Shown here: in pieces, positions 28,478-37,416 of the stretch
How positions within the stretch are numbered: position 1 is the stretch's first letter
Layout of the letters: each line of letters opens with the position of its first letter
Origin: Sinorhizobium sp. RAC02
GTDB taxonomy: Bacteria; Pseudomonadota; Alphaproteobacteria; Rhizobiales; Rhizobiaceae
Direction: 5' to 3'
NCBI RefSeq assembly: GCF_001713395.1
Contig: NZ_CP016452.1
Span: 868,001-932,000, forward strand
DNA: 64,000 nucleotides
The notes under the pieces: generated by a model
Seen by the model: the letters and a program-made list of their open reading frames with translations, nothing else
Databases searched by the model: none
Told to the model about the DNA's origin: nothing
Made by a program: the position numbers and the translations under genes

Positions 28478-29509
28478 ATGCGCATGCTTGTGACTGCCGC
28501 CACATCGATCGTCGCCCTTCTTACCTTCGGGCAGGCCCATGCGGAGGGCGTTCTGAACATCTACAATTGGGGGGAATACACCAATCCAAAATTGATCCAG
28601 AAATTCGAGGAGACCTACAAGGTCAAGGTGACGGTCACCGACTTCGATTCCAACGATACGGCGCTTGCGAAGGCCCGGCAGGGCGGCAACCAGTTCGATA
28701 TCGTTGTGCCGTCCTCGACCTTCGTGAAGATCTGGATCGACGAGGGGTTGTTGCTCGAATCCCGCCCCGACCAGATGGAGAATTTCAAGAACATGGACCC
28801 GCGCTGGGTGAATGTCGCGTTCGATCCCAGCCGCCGCTATACCGTGCCCTGGCAATGGGGAACGACCGGCGTGCTGGTGGATACCGCCGTCTACTCGGGC
28901 GATCCCAACACCTCGGCGATCTTCCTCGATCCACCGCCGGAACTCGTCGGCAAGATCAACGTGCTGCCGGAAATGGGCGACGTGCTCGCGCTTGCCATCT
29001 ATTACGAAGGTGGCACGGCCTGCACCGACGACCTCGCCATCCTGCGCAAGGTCCGCGACCGCCTCGCGGCTGCGCGCGACAAGTGGGTGGCGCTCGATTA
29101 TCCGAGCACCGAAAAATTCGTCGACGGCGACTATGCGGCGGGCGTCAACTGGGGTGGCGCCGCCATGCGGGTACGCCTGGTCAGCTCCCGCTATGTCTAC
29201 GGCTATCCGAAGGAGGGTTATCCGATCTGGATGGACAGCGTCGCGGTTTTGAAGACCGCGCCGAACGTCGAGAACGCAAAACTCTTCCAGAACTTCATCA
29301 TGGACCCGGAAAACGCCGCGCTGATTTCCGCCTATGCGCGTTACGCGAACGGCATCGTCGGCTCGGAGAAGTACATGCCGGAAGAAATGCGCAATGCGCC
29401 GGAAATCGTCGTGCCGGCCGAATTCATCGACAACGGGCATTTCTCGCCGGCCTGTCCGCAGCACGTTACCGACCTCTACACGAAAATCTGGACCGAGGTG
29501 CTGAAGTGA
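28478..29509 (+). CDS. PotD-like periplasmic binding protein
   Basis: This 343-residue secreted protein has a signal peptide (MRMLVTAATSIVALLTFGQAHA) and the spermidine/putrescine-binding SBP_bac_8-type fold: LNIYNWGEYTNPKLIQKFEE, FDIVVPSS, YTVPWQWGTTGVLVD, NFIMDPENAALISAYARY. AAGGGGGG precedes the ATG at 28478; an earlier in-frame start lacks a site. No permease or ATPase is near. The next gene, 38 bases on, is an amidase, so the ligand may be an amide or acyl-polyamine. Unlike other binding proteins here, no hairpin follows. Confidence 0.85.
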   Translation: MRMLVTAATSIVALLTFGQAHAEGVLNIYNWGEYTNPKLIQKFEETYKVKVTVTDFDSNDTALAKARQGGNQFDIVVPSSTFVKIWIDEGLLLESRPDQMENFKNMDPRWVNVAFDPSRRYTVPWQWGTTGVLVDTAVYSGDPNTSAIFLDPPPELVGKINVLPEMGDVLALAIYYEGGTACTDDLAILRKVRDRLAAARDKWVALDYPSTEKFVDGDYAAGVNWGGAAMRVRLVSSRYVYGYPKEGYPIWMDSVAVLKTAPNVENAKLFQNFIMDPENAALISAYARYANGIVGSEKYMPEEMRNAPEIVVPAEFIDNGHFSPACPQHVTDLYTKIWTEVLK

Positions 29510-29547
29510 TGCGCCCTTCCGACAAGACAAACCCATTGGAGCCAAGC

Positions 29548-30975
29548 ATGACCGATCTCGACCTGTGTTACCTGCCCGCCCACGAAGCGCTCCGCCGCTT
29601 CAAGAGCCGGGAACTCTCGCCCGTGGAACTGATGGAGGCCACGATCCGCCGGGCCGAGACGCTGAAGGCCTCAGTCAACGCACTGACCTACACGCATTTC
29701 GACGAGGCGATGGACCTCGCCCGCAAGGCCGAAGCCAAATACGCCAGGGGCGCACGCACCGGCGTGCTTGAGGGCCTGCCGGTCGGCATCAAGGACGAAA
29801 GCGAGATCAAGGGCAAGCCGACGTCGATCGGCTCGCTGATCCACAAGGATCATATCGCGGACCGGACCTCGACGATGAATGCCCGCGTCATGGCGGCGGG
29901 CGGCATCGTGCACGCACGCACGGCGACGCCGGAATTCTGCTGTGCCGGCACCACCTGGTCGCGCCTGTGGGGCGTCACCCGCAATCCGTGGAACCCGGAT
30001 TTTACCTGCGGCGGTTCATCCGGCGGAGCAGGCGCCTCGCTCGCGTCCGGTACATCGACGCTGGCGACGGGCTCGGATATCGGCGGCTCGATCCGCATTC
30101 CGGCGTCCGCCTGCGGTGTCGTCGGCTATAAGCCGCCTTATGGCCGCAACCCGGACGACACGCCGTTCAACCTCGATTTCTTCTGCCATACCGGCCCGAT
30201 GGCCCGCACGGTGAAGGATGCGATCCTGCTGCAGAACATCATGTGCGGCCCGAGCCCGGATGACATCGCGTCACTGCGGCCGAAGCTGCGCCTCCCGCTG
30301 GAATACAAGCCGATCAAGGGCTGGAAGATCGCCTTTTCCATGGATCTCGGCATTTTCGAGGTCGATCCGGAGGTGCAGAAGAACACGCTCGCGGCGCTCG
30401 ATGTCTTCCGTTCGCTGGGCGCGACGGTGGAGGAGGTCGATCTCGGCTGGCCAAAGCACGTTCTCGCTGCCGGCATGGGGTATCTCGAACATCTTTTCGG
30501 CGGCTATCTCTCGACCCTTCTCGATACGCATGGCGACGAGATGACCACCTATGCCCGCCAGTTCGCCGAACATGGCCGGGCCTCGAAATCCACGGATTTC
30601 GTCGCGAGCCTGGAGGTCGTCGGCGAGATGTACAAGACGCTCGGGCCGATCCTCGAGCGTTACGATGTGCTCGTCTGCCCGACCAACGCACTGCCCGCCG
30701 TGCCGGCTGATTTCGACCATTCGACAGGCACGGTCGAGATCGACGGCAAGGTGGTCAACCCCTCACTGGGCTGGGTCATGACGACGCCGTTCAACATGAT
30801 GAGCCGCTGCCCCGTTCTTTCGGTGCCGACCGGCCATGCCGGCAATGGTGTGCCGACCGGTCTCCAGATCGTCGGCCGCACCTATCGCGATGCGGATGTC
30901 TTCCGCGCTGGCCTCGCCTTCGAGGAGGCGGTCGGCGGCTGGTATGGCGACGCGGCGTCTCGCCCCCGCCTCTAG
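29548..30975 (+). CDS. Amidase signature family enzyme
   Basis: This 475-residue amidase has the Ser-Ser-Lys triad region: Lys in GLPVGIKDESEIKG, and GGSSGGAGASLASGTSTL followed by GSDIGGSIRIPASACGVVGYKP, with the cis-Ser and nucleophile Ser in the glycine/serine-rich stretch. Family members hydrolyse amides, indole-acetamide, aminoacyl-amides or carbamates. The cytoplasmic location fits action on something imported by the upstream binding protein. ATG 29548 (MTDLDLCYLPAHEALRRF) is a typical amidase start; the frame also runs far upstream across the previous gene, which is a chance open frame. A strong terminator follows. Confidence 0.9.
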   Translation: MTDLDLCYLPAHEALRRFKSRELSPVELMEATIRRAETLKASVNALTYTHFDEAMDLARKAEAKYARGARTGVLEGLPVGIKDESEIKGKPTSIGSLIHKDHIADRTSTMNARVMAAGGIVHARTATPEFCCAGTTWSRLWGVTRNPWNPDFTCGGSSGGAGASLASGTSTLATGSDIGGSIRIPASACGVVGYKPPYGRNPDDTPFNLDFFCHTGPMARTVKDAILLQNIMCGPSPDDIASLRPKLRLPLEYKPIKGWKIAFSMDLGIFEVDPEVQKNTLAALDVFRSLGATVEEVDLGWPKHVLAAGMGYLEHLFGGYLSTLLDTHGDEMTTYARQFAEHGRASKSTDFVASLEVVGEMYKTLGPILERYDVLVCPTNALPAVPADFDHSTGTVEIDGKVVNPSLGWVMTTPFNMMSRCPVLSVPTGHAGNGVPTGLQIVGRTYRDADVFRAGLAFEEAVGGWYGDAASRPRL

Positions 30976-31047
30976 ACGCGTGAAATAGGTGGCCGGATCG
31001 ACCTTCTGCGCCCCACGCCGCTGACCCGCGCGACTTTCTCCCGGTAA

Positions 31048-31080
31048 CGGGCCGATCTTTGGATCGGCCCGTTTTTATTT
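31048..31080 (+). terminator. Rho-independent terminator after amidase gene
   Basis: CGGGCCGATC (31048-31057) and GATCGGCCCG (31062-31071) form a perfect ten-pair stem with a four-base loop, followed by TTTTTATTT. It separates the amidase gene from the next operon. Confidence 0.92.
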
Positions 31081-31110
31081 GTGCTCGATCTGCTCGCTAA
31101 TGATTGCCGC

Positions 31111-31138
31111 TTGACAGGCAGGCTTCGCCGCATAATGC
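31111..31138 (+). promoter_or_regulatory. Sigma-70-type promoter of the FadR-type gene
   Basis: TTGACA (31111-31116) and TAATGC (31133-31138) are separated by 16 bases. An inverted repeat starts four bases after the -10, where it would block transcription start. Confidence 0.6.
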
Positions 31139-31141
31139 TAA

Positions 31142-31171
31142 GATGTCAGACCAATTTGAGAAGCTGACATC
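31142..31171. promoter_or_regulatory. Inverted-repeat operator GATGTCAG-N14-CTGACATC
   Basis: GATGTCAG (31142-31149) and CTGACATC (31164-31171) are a perfect eight-base inverted repeat around the expected transcription start. It is a likely autoregulatory site for the FadR-type repressor encoded next. Confidence 0.6.
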
Positions 31172-31190
31172 AAACAGGGAACTTGGCGTC

Positions 31191-31913
31191 ATGCCAGCTG
31201 ATCCGAGCGACAGGCCGCGAATCGAGCCGTTGCCGCCCATCGACAGGGCGCGACAGGTAACGGAGGCTGTGGCCTCCTATATCGATCGCGCGAACTTGCA
31301 GGCCGGCGACCGGCTGCCAGCCGAGCGCGAGCTGATGGCGGCACTGGCCGTTGGTCGGTCGACGATCCGCGAGGCGATCCGGCATTTCCAGGCGCTCGGC
31401 GTCATGGAAAGCCGCAAGGGCAGCGGCACCTATCTCCTGAAGCCGGTGACGAGCGCCACCGTGCACATGCCGCTCTCTTTCGACGCAATTCATCTGCGCG
31501 ACGTGCTGCTCCAGACGCTGGAGGTTCGCCGCGGCATCGAATGCGAGGCCGGCATGGTGGCAGCGCGGCGGCGCACTGCGGAAGACATCGTCACCATAGA
31601 GACGAAGCTCAACGAGATGGAGCGGGTGCATCTCGCCAAGGGCACCTCCGGCCCGGAAGATCTTGCCTTCCATCTCGCCATCTACGACGCCACGCACAAC
31701 CCGCTGTTCAAGCAGCTTCTCGAGCAGATGCGCGGTGCCTTCGAACGTTTTTGGGAAAAGCCGTTCAACCGGCCCGATTTCGCCCGCCGTTCCTTCCCGT
31801 TTCACCGCACGCTCTTCAACGCGATCGCCGTGCAGGACCCTGAATCCGCCCGCGCCGAAACCCTAAAAATCCTCGCCGTCGTCGAGGAAGACATCAAGGA
31901 CATGTCCCAATGA
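31191..31913 (+). CDS. GntR-family (FadR/FCD type) regulator
   Basis: This roughly 240-residue regulator has an N-terminal GntR winged helix (QVTEAVASYIDRANLQAGDRLP, ELMAALAVGRSTIREAIRHF) and a C-terminal FCD domain (VRRGIECEAGMVAARR, DLAFHLAIYDATHNPLFKQLL, FHRTLFNAI) with the usual metal-binding Asp/His pattern. I prefer ATG 31191 (AGGGA ten bases upstream) because the promoter and operator lie at 31111-31171; ATG 31143 is inside the operator and ATG 31104 precedes the promoter. The PLP-enzyme gene overlaps by four bases, so this is the first gene of the operon it probably represses. Confidence 0.88.
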   Translation: MPADPSDRPRIEPLPPIDRARQVTEAVASYIDRANLQAGDRLPAERELMAALAVGRSTIREAIRHFQALGVMESRKGSGTYLLKPVTSATVHMPLSFDAIHLRDVLLQTLEVRRGIECEAGMVAARRRTAEDIVTIETKLNEMERVHLAKGTSGPEDLAFHLAIYDATHNPLFKQLLEQMRGAFERFWEKPFNRPDFARRSFPFHRTLFNAIAVQDPESARAETLKILAVVEEDIKDMSQ

Positions 31914-33082
31914 TCAACGGAGCCGATCCGTTCGACTTTGCCTCTCTCATCGTCGCCCATGACGAGGCGAATGCCTTCGACGCGGTGGTTCCGCCGATCG
32001 TGCAGACCTCGCTCTTCACCTTCGGCAGCTACGACGAGATGGTGGCCGCCTATCGCGGCGAGATCGTGCGGCCGATCTATACGCGCGGCCTCAACCCGAC
32101 GGTGCGTGCTTTCGAAGAAATGCTGGCGAAGCTCGAAGGCGGGGAGGATGCACTGGGGTTTGCCAGCGGGATGGCCGCGATTTCCTCGACGGTGCTCTCC
32201 TTTGTCGAGCCGGGCGACCGCATCGTCGCGGTCCGCCACTGCTATCCGGACGCGTTCCGTCTGTTCGGCACGCATCTGAAGCGCATGAAGATCGAGGTGA
32301 CCTATGTCGATGGTCGCGACGAGGAGGCGGTCGCGAAAGCGCTGCCGGGCGCCAAGCTGCTCTATCTCGAAAGCCCGACGAGTTGGGTGATGGAAGCGCA
32401 TGACGTGGGTGCGCTCGCCGCCCTTGCCAAGCAGCAGGGCGTCGTCAGCGTCATCGACAACAGCTGGGCAAGCCCGATCTTCCAGCGGCCGCTGACGCTG
32501 GGCGTCGATCTCGTGCTGCATTCGGCCTCGAAATATCTCGGCGGTCACAGCGATGTCGTCGCCGGCATCGTCACCGGTTCGAAGGAGTTGATCGGCCGCA
32601 TCCGCTCGGAGGCCTATCCGTATCTCGGCGGCAAGCTTTCGCCCTTCGATGCCTGGCTGCTGGTGCGGGGGCTGCGCACCCTGCCGATCCGCATGAAGGC
32701 GCATGAGGCGTCCGCGCTCGACATCGCCAAGCGGCTGCAGGCGCTGGATGTCGTCGACACGGTCTTCCACCCGGCGCTCGCAAATCGCCTGCCGCCGGGG
32801 CTGACCGGCACATCCGGCCTGTTCTCCTTCACCTTCCGCGAGGGCATCGATATCCGCGCCTTTGCCGATCACCTCCAGCTTTTCAAGCTCGGCGTCTCCT
32901 GGGGCGGGCACGAGAGCCTGATCGTGCCGGGCGAGGTGGTGTTGCAGCAGAAGGCCCAACCGAATTCCGCGCATACATTCGGTATCGATGCGCGGTCCGT
33001 GCGTCTTCATGTGGGCCTAGAGGGAACCGAGGCCCTGTGGAGTGATCTGGAAGCGGCGATAACAGCCGCATCCGAAGCCTGA
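31910..33082 (+). CDS. Cystathionine lyase/gamma-synthase-family PLP enzyme
   Basis: This 390-residue Cys/Met-metabolism PLP enzyme has YTRGLNPTVRAFEEMLAKLEG, the GFASGMAAIS phosphate-binding block, VIDNSWASP and the Schiff-base lysine in LHSASKYLGGHSD. It is closest in feel to MetC-type cystathionine beta-lyases. Members cleave or form C-S bonds of sulfur amino acids. It overlaps the FadR-type gene (ATGA) and is followed after 39 bases by a sugar-type ABC transporter, an uncommon partner. This suggests a sulfur-linked conjugate as substrate, but that is inference. Confidence 0.88.
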   Translation: MINGADPFDFASLIVAHDEANAFDAVVPPIVQTSLFTFGSYDEMVAAYRGEIVRPIYTRGLNPTVRAFEEMLAKLEGGEDALGFASGMAAISSTVLSFVEPGDRIVAVRHCYPDAFRLFGTHLKRMKIEVTYVDGRDEEAVAKALPGAKLLYLESPTSWVMEAHDVGALAALAKQQGVVSVIDNSWASPIFQRPLTLGVDLVLHSASKYLGGHSDVVAGIVTGSKELIGRIRSEAYPYLGGKLSPFDAWLLVRGLRTLPIRMKAHEASALDIAKRLQALDVVDTVFHPALANRLPPGLTGTSGLFSFTFREGIDIRAFADHLQLFKLGVSWGGHESLIVPGEVVLQQKAQPNSAHTFGIDARSVRLHVGLEGTEALWSDLEAAITAASEA

Positions 33083-33121
33083 CGTCAGAAATCAGATTCA
33101 ACCAGAAAAGAGGGAACGACC

Positions 33122-34381
33122 ATGAAGAGACTTTTGACCGCAGCCCTGCTCACCACGCTCATGGCGACGAGCGCGCTGGCCGATACGACGCTAAAACTCG
33201 TCGAGGTGATTACCAGCCCCGAGCGCACGGAAACGCTGAAATCCATTGTGGGTAAATTCGAGGCGGAAAACCCCGGCACCAAGGTCGAGATCATCTCGCT
33301 GCCCTGGGGCGAGGCCTTCCAGAAATTCGCCACCATGGTCTCGGCCGGCGAAGTGCCTGACGTCATGGAAATGCCGGACACCTGGCTGTCGCTCTATGCC
33401 AATAACGGCATGCTCGAAAGCCTCGAGCCCTATCTTGCAAAATGGGAGCATACGCCCGGCTTGACGCCGCGCGCGCTGGAACTCGGCCGCGACATCAAGG
33501 ACACGGCCTATATGCTGCCCTACGGCTTCTATCTGCGCGCCATGTTCTACAACAAGAAGCTGCTCGCCGAAGCTGGCGTTTCCGAGCCGCCGAAGACCAT
33601 GGACGAGTTCGCGGAGGCCTCGAAGAAGATTTCGGCGCTGCCCGGCAAATACGGCTATTGCCTGCGCGGCGGCCCGGGCGGCCTCAACGGCTGGGTGATG
33701 TTCGGTGCGTCCATGGCCGGTGACAACAAGTTCTTCAACGAGGACGGCACCTCCACCTTCAACAGCGAAGGTTGGGTCAAGGGCCTCACCTGGGTCGTCG
33801 ATCTCTACAAGAACGGCTATGCGCCGAAGGACAGCGTCAACTGGGGCTTCAACGAGATCGTCGCCGGTTTCTACAGCGGCACCTGCGCCTTCCTCGACCA
33901 GGACCCGGATGCGCTCATCGCCATTGCCGAGCGCATGAAGGCGGAAGACTACGGCATCATGACCATGCCGAAGGGGCCGGGCGGCAAGACTTTCCCGACC
34001 ATCGGCTTCGCGGGCTGGTCGATGTTCTCCTCAAGCGCCAACAAGGATCTTTCCTGGAAGCTGATCGAGACGCTCGAAGGGCCGGAAGGCAATATCGAGT
34101 GGAACAAGCGCACGGGCGCGCTGCCGGTGCACACCTCGGCGGAAAAGGACCCCTTCTATGCCAGCGAACAGTTCAAGGGTTGGTTCGCCGAGCTTGAGGA
34201 TAAGGACGCCGTGCCGACCGTGATGCCGACGCATCTCGAAGAGTTCGCCTTCTTCAAGGATTCGCTGGTCATCAAGACCTCGCAGGAAGCGCTTCTCGGC
34301 GACATCACACCGGAAGACCTCGCCAACCAGTGGGCCGATTACCTCACCAAGGCACAGCAAAAGTTCCTCGCCAAGAAATAG
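33122..34381 (+). CDS. CUT1-type sugar ABC binding protein
   Basis: This 419-residue extracellular solute-binding protein (SBP_bac_1, UgpB/MalE-like) has signal peptide MKRLLTAALLTTLMATSALA and the usual NPGTKVEIISLPWGEAFQKF, GEVPDVMEMPDTWL, LPYGFYLRAMFYNKKLLAEAGV and FAGWSMFSS blocks. It is the periplasmic receptor of the four-gene importer that follows. AGAGGGAACG precedes the ATG. A strong hairpin lies just after the stop. The ligand is unknown; the class usually takes oligosaccharides or glycerophosphodiesters. Confidence 0.92.
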   Translation: MKRLLTAALLTTLMATSALADTTLKLVEVITSPERTETLKSIVGKFEAENPGTKVEIISLPWGEAFQKFATMVSAGEVPDVMEMPDTWLSLYANNGMLESLEPYLAKWEHTPGLTPRALELGRDIKDTAYMLPYGFYLRAMFYNKKLLAEAGVSEPPKTMDEFAEASKKISALPGKYGYCLRGGPGGLNGWVMFGASMAGDNKFFNEDGTSTFNSEGWVKGLTWVVDLYKNGYAPKDSVNWGFNEIVAGFYSGTCAFLDQDPDALIAIAERMKAEDYGIMTMPKGPGGKTFPTIGFAGWSMFSSSANKDLSWKLIETLEGPEGNIEWNKRTGALPVHTSAEKDPFYASEQFKGWFAELEDKDAVPTVMPTHLEEFAFFKDSLVIKTSQEALLGDITPEDLANQWADYLTKAQQKFLAKK

Positions 34382-34392
34382 GCCGGGGAACC

Positions 34393-34423
34393 TCCGGGCG
34401 GAGAACACGAGGCTCCGCCCGGA
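34393..34423 (+). other. Intercistronic hairpin after binding-protein gene
   Basis: TCCGGGCGGAG (34393-34403) and CTCCGCCCGGA (34413-34423) form a perfect eleven-pair stem with a nine-base loop and no T-run. It probably protects the upstream message end. Confidence 0.65.
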
Positions 34424-34468
34424 ACCATCTTTCGAAACGCCGCGCAACCCGAGAACGGAAGCGAGACG

Positions 34469-35392
34469 ATGACCGTTGCCGCCTATCCACAAGCCACCAA
34501 ACCGCTCAGGAAGCGGATCGCCGACGCATCGGAGCCCTATCTCTACAGTGCCCCGGCGCTGATCCTCATCGTCACCGTCATGCTGGTGCCGCTGGTGCTC
34601 GGCATTTCCTATGCCTTCCGCGATATCCAGCTGTTGAACCCGCTTTCCGGCGGTTTCATCGGGCTCGATCATTTTCGCGCGCTCTCCGAGGATCAGGCCT
34701 TTTTCCGGGCGCTGCGCAACACGCTCTGGTGGACGGGCGCTTCGGTCTTCCTGCAATTCATCTTCGGCCTCATCCTCGCGTTGTTGTTGGACAAGCCCTT
34801 TGCGGGTCGAGGCCTTGCGCAAGCGCTGGTCTTCCTGCCCTGGGCGGTGCCGAGTTTTCTGGCCGGCCTCAACTGGGCCTGGCTGTTCAATCCGGTGATC
34901 GGCCCGCTGCCGCATTGGATGTATGCGCTCGGCATCATGGATGCGCCGAACAACATCCTCTCCGATCCGCACCTTGCGATGTGGGGGCCGATCGTCGCCA
35001 ATGTCTGGTGGGGCATTCCGTTCTTCGCGATCACGCTGCTCGCAGCACTTCAGGCGATCCCGCGCGATCTCTATGAGGCTGCGAGCATCGACGGGGCAGG
35101 GCCGGTGCAACGCTTCCTGTCGATCACGCTGCCGTTCCTTGCGCCGACCATCGCCATCACCATCCTCTTGCGCACCGTCTGGATCTCCAACTTCGCCGAC
35201 CTTATCGTCGTCATGACCAATGGCGGGCCGGCGGACCGCACGCAGATCGTCGCGAGCTACATATTCACCCAGGCCTTCAAGCGGCTCGATTTCGGCTACG
35301 CCTCGGCGATCGCCCTGGTGCTGCTCGTGTTGCTGCTCGCCTATTCGATGCTGATCGTGGTGCTGCGCCAGACGCTGCTGAACAAGGGTTGA
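34469..35392 (+). CDS. CUT1 ABC transporter permease (MalF/UgpA type)
   Basis: This 307-residue inner-membrane permease has about six hydrophobic segments and the cytoplasmic EAA loop (YEAASIDGAGPVQRFLSITLPFLAP) that docks to the ATPase. It pairs with the next permease to form the channel. GGAAGCGAG precedes the ATG. The following permease starts four bases after its stop. Confidence 0.93.
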   Translation: MTVAAYPQATKPLRKRIADASEPYLYSAPALILIVTVMLVPLVLGISYAFRDIQLLNPLSGGFIGLDHFRALSEDQAFFRALRNTLWWTGASVFLQFIFGLILALLLDKPFAGRGLAQALVFLPWAVPSFLAGLNWAWLFNPVIGPLPHWMYALGIMDAPNNILSDPHLAMWGPIVANVWWGIPFFAITLLAALQAIPRDLYEAASIDGAGPVQRFLSITLPFLAPTIAITILLRTVWISNFADLIVVMTNGGPADRTQIVASYIFTQAFKRLDFGYASAIALVLLVLLLAYSMLIVVLRQTLLNKG

Positions 35393-35396
35393 AACC

Positions 35397-36230
35397 ATGC
35401 GCACCAGCAAGCTCCTTCTCACCGTCGCGCACCGCCTCGCCATTCTCGCCTATATCGTCGTGGCGCTCTTCCCGCTGTTCTGGCTGCTGAAGGTGTCAGT
35501 GACCCCGAACGACCTGCTCTACAGCGAGGGCGTGCGCATGTGGCCGTCGCGCGCGACCTTCGAGCATTACGAATTCGTCATCACCCACAGCGCCTTCCCG
35601 ACCTTCTTCAAGAACAGCCTGATCGTCGCCGGCTCCACGGCCATCGCGGTTACCATCCTCGCCTCGCTCGCGGGCTACGCGCTGTCGCGCTTCAATTTCC
35701 GGGCGAAATACTGGATCGTCGCGCTGATGCTGATCACGCAGATGTTCCCGCTGGTCATGCTGGTCGCGCCAATCTTCAAGATGCTTTCGCCGCTCGGCCT
35801 CACCAACAGCCTGACCGGCCTCGTCATTGTCTACACCGCCTTCAACGTGCCCTTCGCCACTTTCCTCATGCAGTCCTTCTTCGATGGCATTCCGAAGGAC
35901 CTGGAGGAGGCGGCGATGATCGACGGGGCGACGCAGTTCATCGCTTTCCGCCAGATCATCCTACCGCTGACGCTTCCCGGCATCGCCGCAACGCTCGGCT
36001 TCGTCTTCACCGCTGCCTGGAGCGAACTGCTCTTCGCGCTGATGCTGATCTCCGGCAACGACGCGGCGACCTTCCCGGTGGGGCTGCTCACCTTCGTCTC
36101 GAAATTCTCGGTCGATTTCGGGCAGATGATGGCGGCGGGCATCCTCGCGCTCATCCCGGCCTGCCTCTTCTTCCTCCTCATCCAGCGCTATCTCGTGCAG
36201 GGCCTGACGGCCGGCGCGGTCAAAGGCTGA
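35397..36230 (+). CDS. CUT1 ABC transporter permease (MalG/UgpE type)
   Basis: This 277-residue second permease has the EAA loop (LEEAAMIDGATQFIAFRQIILPLTLPG) and six predicted membrane spans. Together with the preceding permease it forms the heterodimeric channel. The ATPase gene follows after 11 bases. Confidence 0.93.
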   Translation: MRTSKLLLTVAHRLAILAYIVVALFPLFWLLKVSVTPNDLLYSEGVRMWPSRATFEHYEFVITHSAFPTFFKNSLIVAGSTAIAVTILASLAGYALSRFNFRAKYWIVALMLITQMFPLVMLVAPIFKMLSPLGLTNSLTGLVIVYTAFNVPFATFLMQSFFDGIPKDLEEAAMIDGATQFIAFRQIILPLTLPGIAATLGFVFTAAWSELLFALMLISGNDAATFPVGLLTFVSKFSVDFGQMMAAGILALIPACLFFLLIQRYLVQGLTAGAVKG

Positions 36231-36241
36231 AAGGGTCTCTC

Positions 36242-37309
36242 ATGGCTTCCATCGACATCCACGGCATCCGCAAGAGTTTCGGCACCTTTCCTGTCCTGCA
36301 CGGCGTCGATCTCACCATTCGCGACGGCGAATTCATCGTGTTGGTCGGCCCCTCCGGCTGCGGAAAATCGACGCTGCTACGCATGATCGCCGGCCTCGAG
36401 GGCGTGACATCGGGCGAAATCCGCATCGACGGCAAGCGGGTCAACGACCTCGCCCCGAAGGACCGCGACATCGCCATGGTGTTCCAGTCCTACGCGCTCT
36501 ATCCCCATATGAGCGTCGCCGACAATATGAGCTACAGCCTGCGGCTGCGCCGCACTGCCAAGGAGAAGATCGCCAGCGCGGTTGGCAATGCCGCGTCGAA
36601 GCTCGGTCTCGATCCGCTGCTGGAGCGCCGCCCACGCGCCCTTTCCGGCGGCCAGCGCCAGCGCGTCGCCATGGGCCGCGCCATCGTGCGACAGCCGAAG
36701 GCCTTTCTCTTCGACGAACCGCTCTCCAACCTCGATGCGCGCCTGCGCGAACAGATGCGGGCCGAAATCAAGAAGTTGCACGCCGATCTGCGCGCGACCT
36801 CCATTTACGTCACGCACGACCAGATCGAGGCGATGACGCTCGCCGACCGGATCGTCGCCATGCATGCCGGCATCGTGCAACAGGTCGGCACGCCGCTCGA
36901 TCTCTACGACCGGCCGGCGAACCTTTTTGTTGCCGGATTCATCGGTTCGCCGGGCATGAACTTCTTCGAGGGGCGCTATATCGCTTCGGGCGGCGAGGCT
37001 GTGCTTCGGCTCGAAAACGGTGTGGCGCTGCCCGTCGGCCCGCGTGCCGGCATCGAATCAGGCTCGGTGGCGACGCTCGGCATCCGGCCCGAACATGTAG
37101 TGTTGAGCGATCAGGGCGCTTTGGAAGCGTCGGTCGACCTCATCGAGCCGACGGGGTTCGGCATCATTATGCATGTGACCATCCACAACATTCCGCTGAA
37201 AATTTTTACGCTCGATCGCAGTATGCTCAATCCCGGCCCGAAAGTCTGCGTGAACCTGCCGTTGGAGCGGCTTCACCTCTTCGGATCGGAGGGGATGCGT
37301 CTGGATTGA
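36242..37309 (+). CDS. CUT1 ABC transporter ATPase (UgpC/MalK type)
   Basis: This 355-residue ATPase has Walker A GPSGCGKST near residue 38, signature LSGGQRQRVAMGRAI near 136, Walker B AFLFDEPLSNLDARLR and a C-terminal TOBE regulatory domain (TLGIRPEHVVLSDQ, IEPTGFG). It powers import through the two permeases. In-frame sequence extends far upstream through the permease gene, but the ATG at 36242 gives the normal UgpC start. It ends the operon that began with the FadR-type regulator. Confidence 0.94.
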   Translation: MASIDIHGIRKSFGTFPVLHGVDLTIRDGEFIVLVGPSGCGKSTLLRMIAGLEGVTSGEIRIDGKRVNDLAPKDRDIAMVFQSYALYPHMSVADNMSYSLRLRRTAKEKIASAVGNAASKLGLDPLLERRPRALSGGQRQRVAMGRAIVRQPKAFLFDEPLSNLDARLREQMRAEIKKLHADLRATSIYVTHDQIEAMTLADRIVAMHAGIVQQVGTPLDLYDRPANLFVAGFIGSPGMNFFEGRYIASGGEAVLRLENGVALPVGPRAGIESGSVATLGIRPEHVVLSDQGALEASVDLIEPTGFGIIMHVTIHNIPLKIFTLDRSMLNPGPKVCVNLPLERLHLFGSEGMRLD

Positions 37310-37352
37310 AACGGGATTGTGAAGACGATTTCGGTCCGTTCCAAAGACAATG

Positions 37353-37374
37353 TTAACCTTCATTTCCTAACCAT
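37353..37374 (+). promoter_or_regulatory. Possible CtrA-like half-sites before ftsK
   Basis: TTAACC (37353-37358) and CTAACCAT (37367-37374) resemble tandem TTAACCAT half-sites of the cell-cycle regulator CtrA. The spacing is 14 rather than the canonical 11, so this is only suggestive. Confidence 0.3.
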
Positions 37375-37416
37375 CTACGCATCCCTATCGGCAATGATCG
37401 TCGAGTTTGCAGGTTC

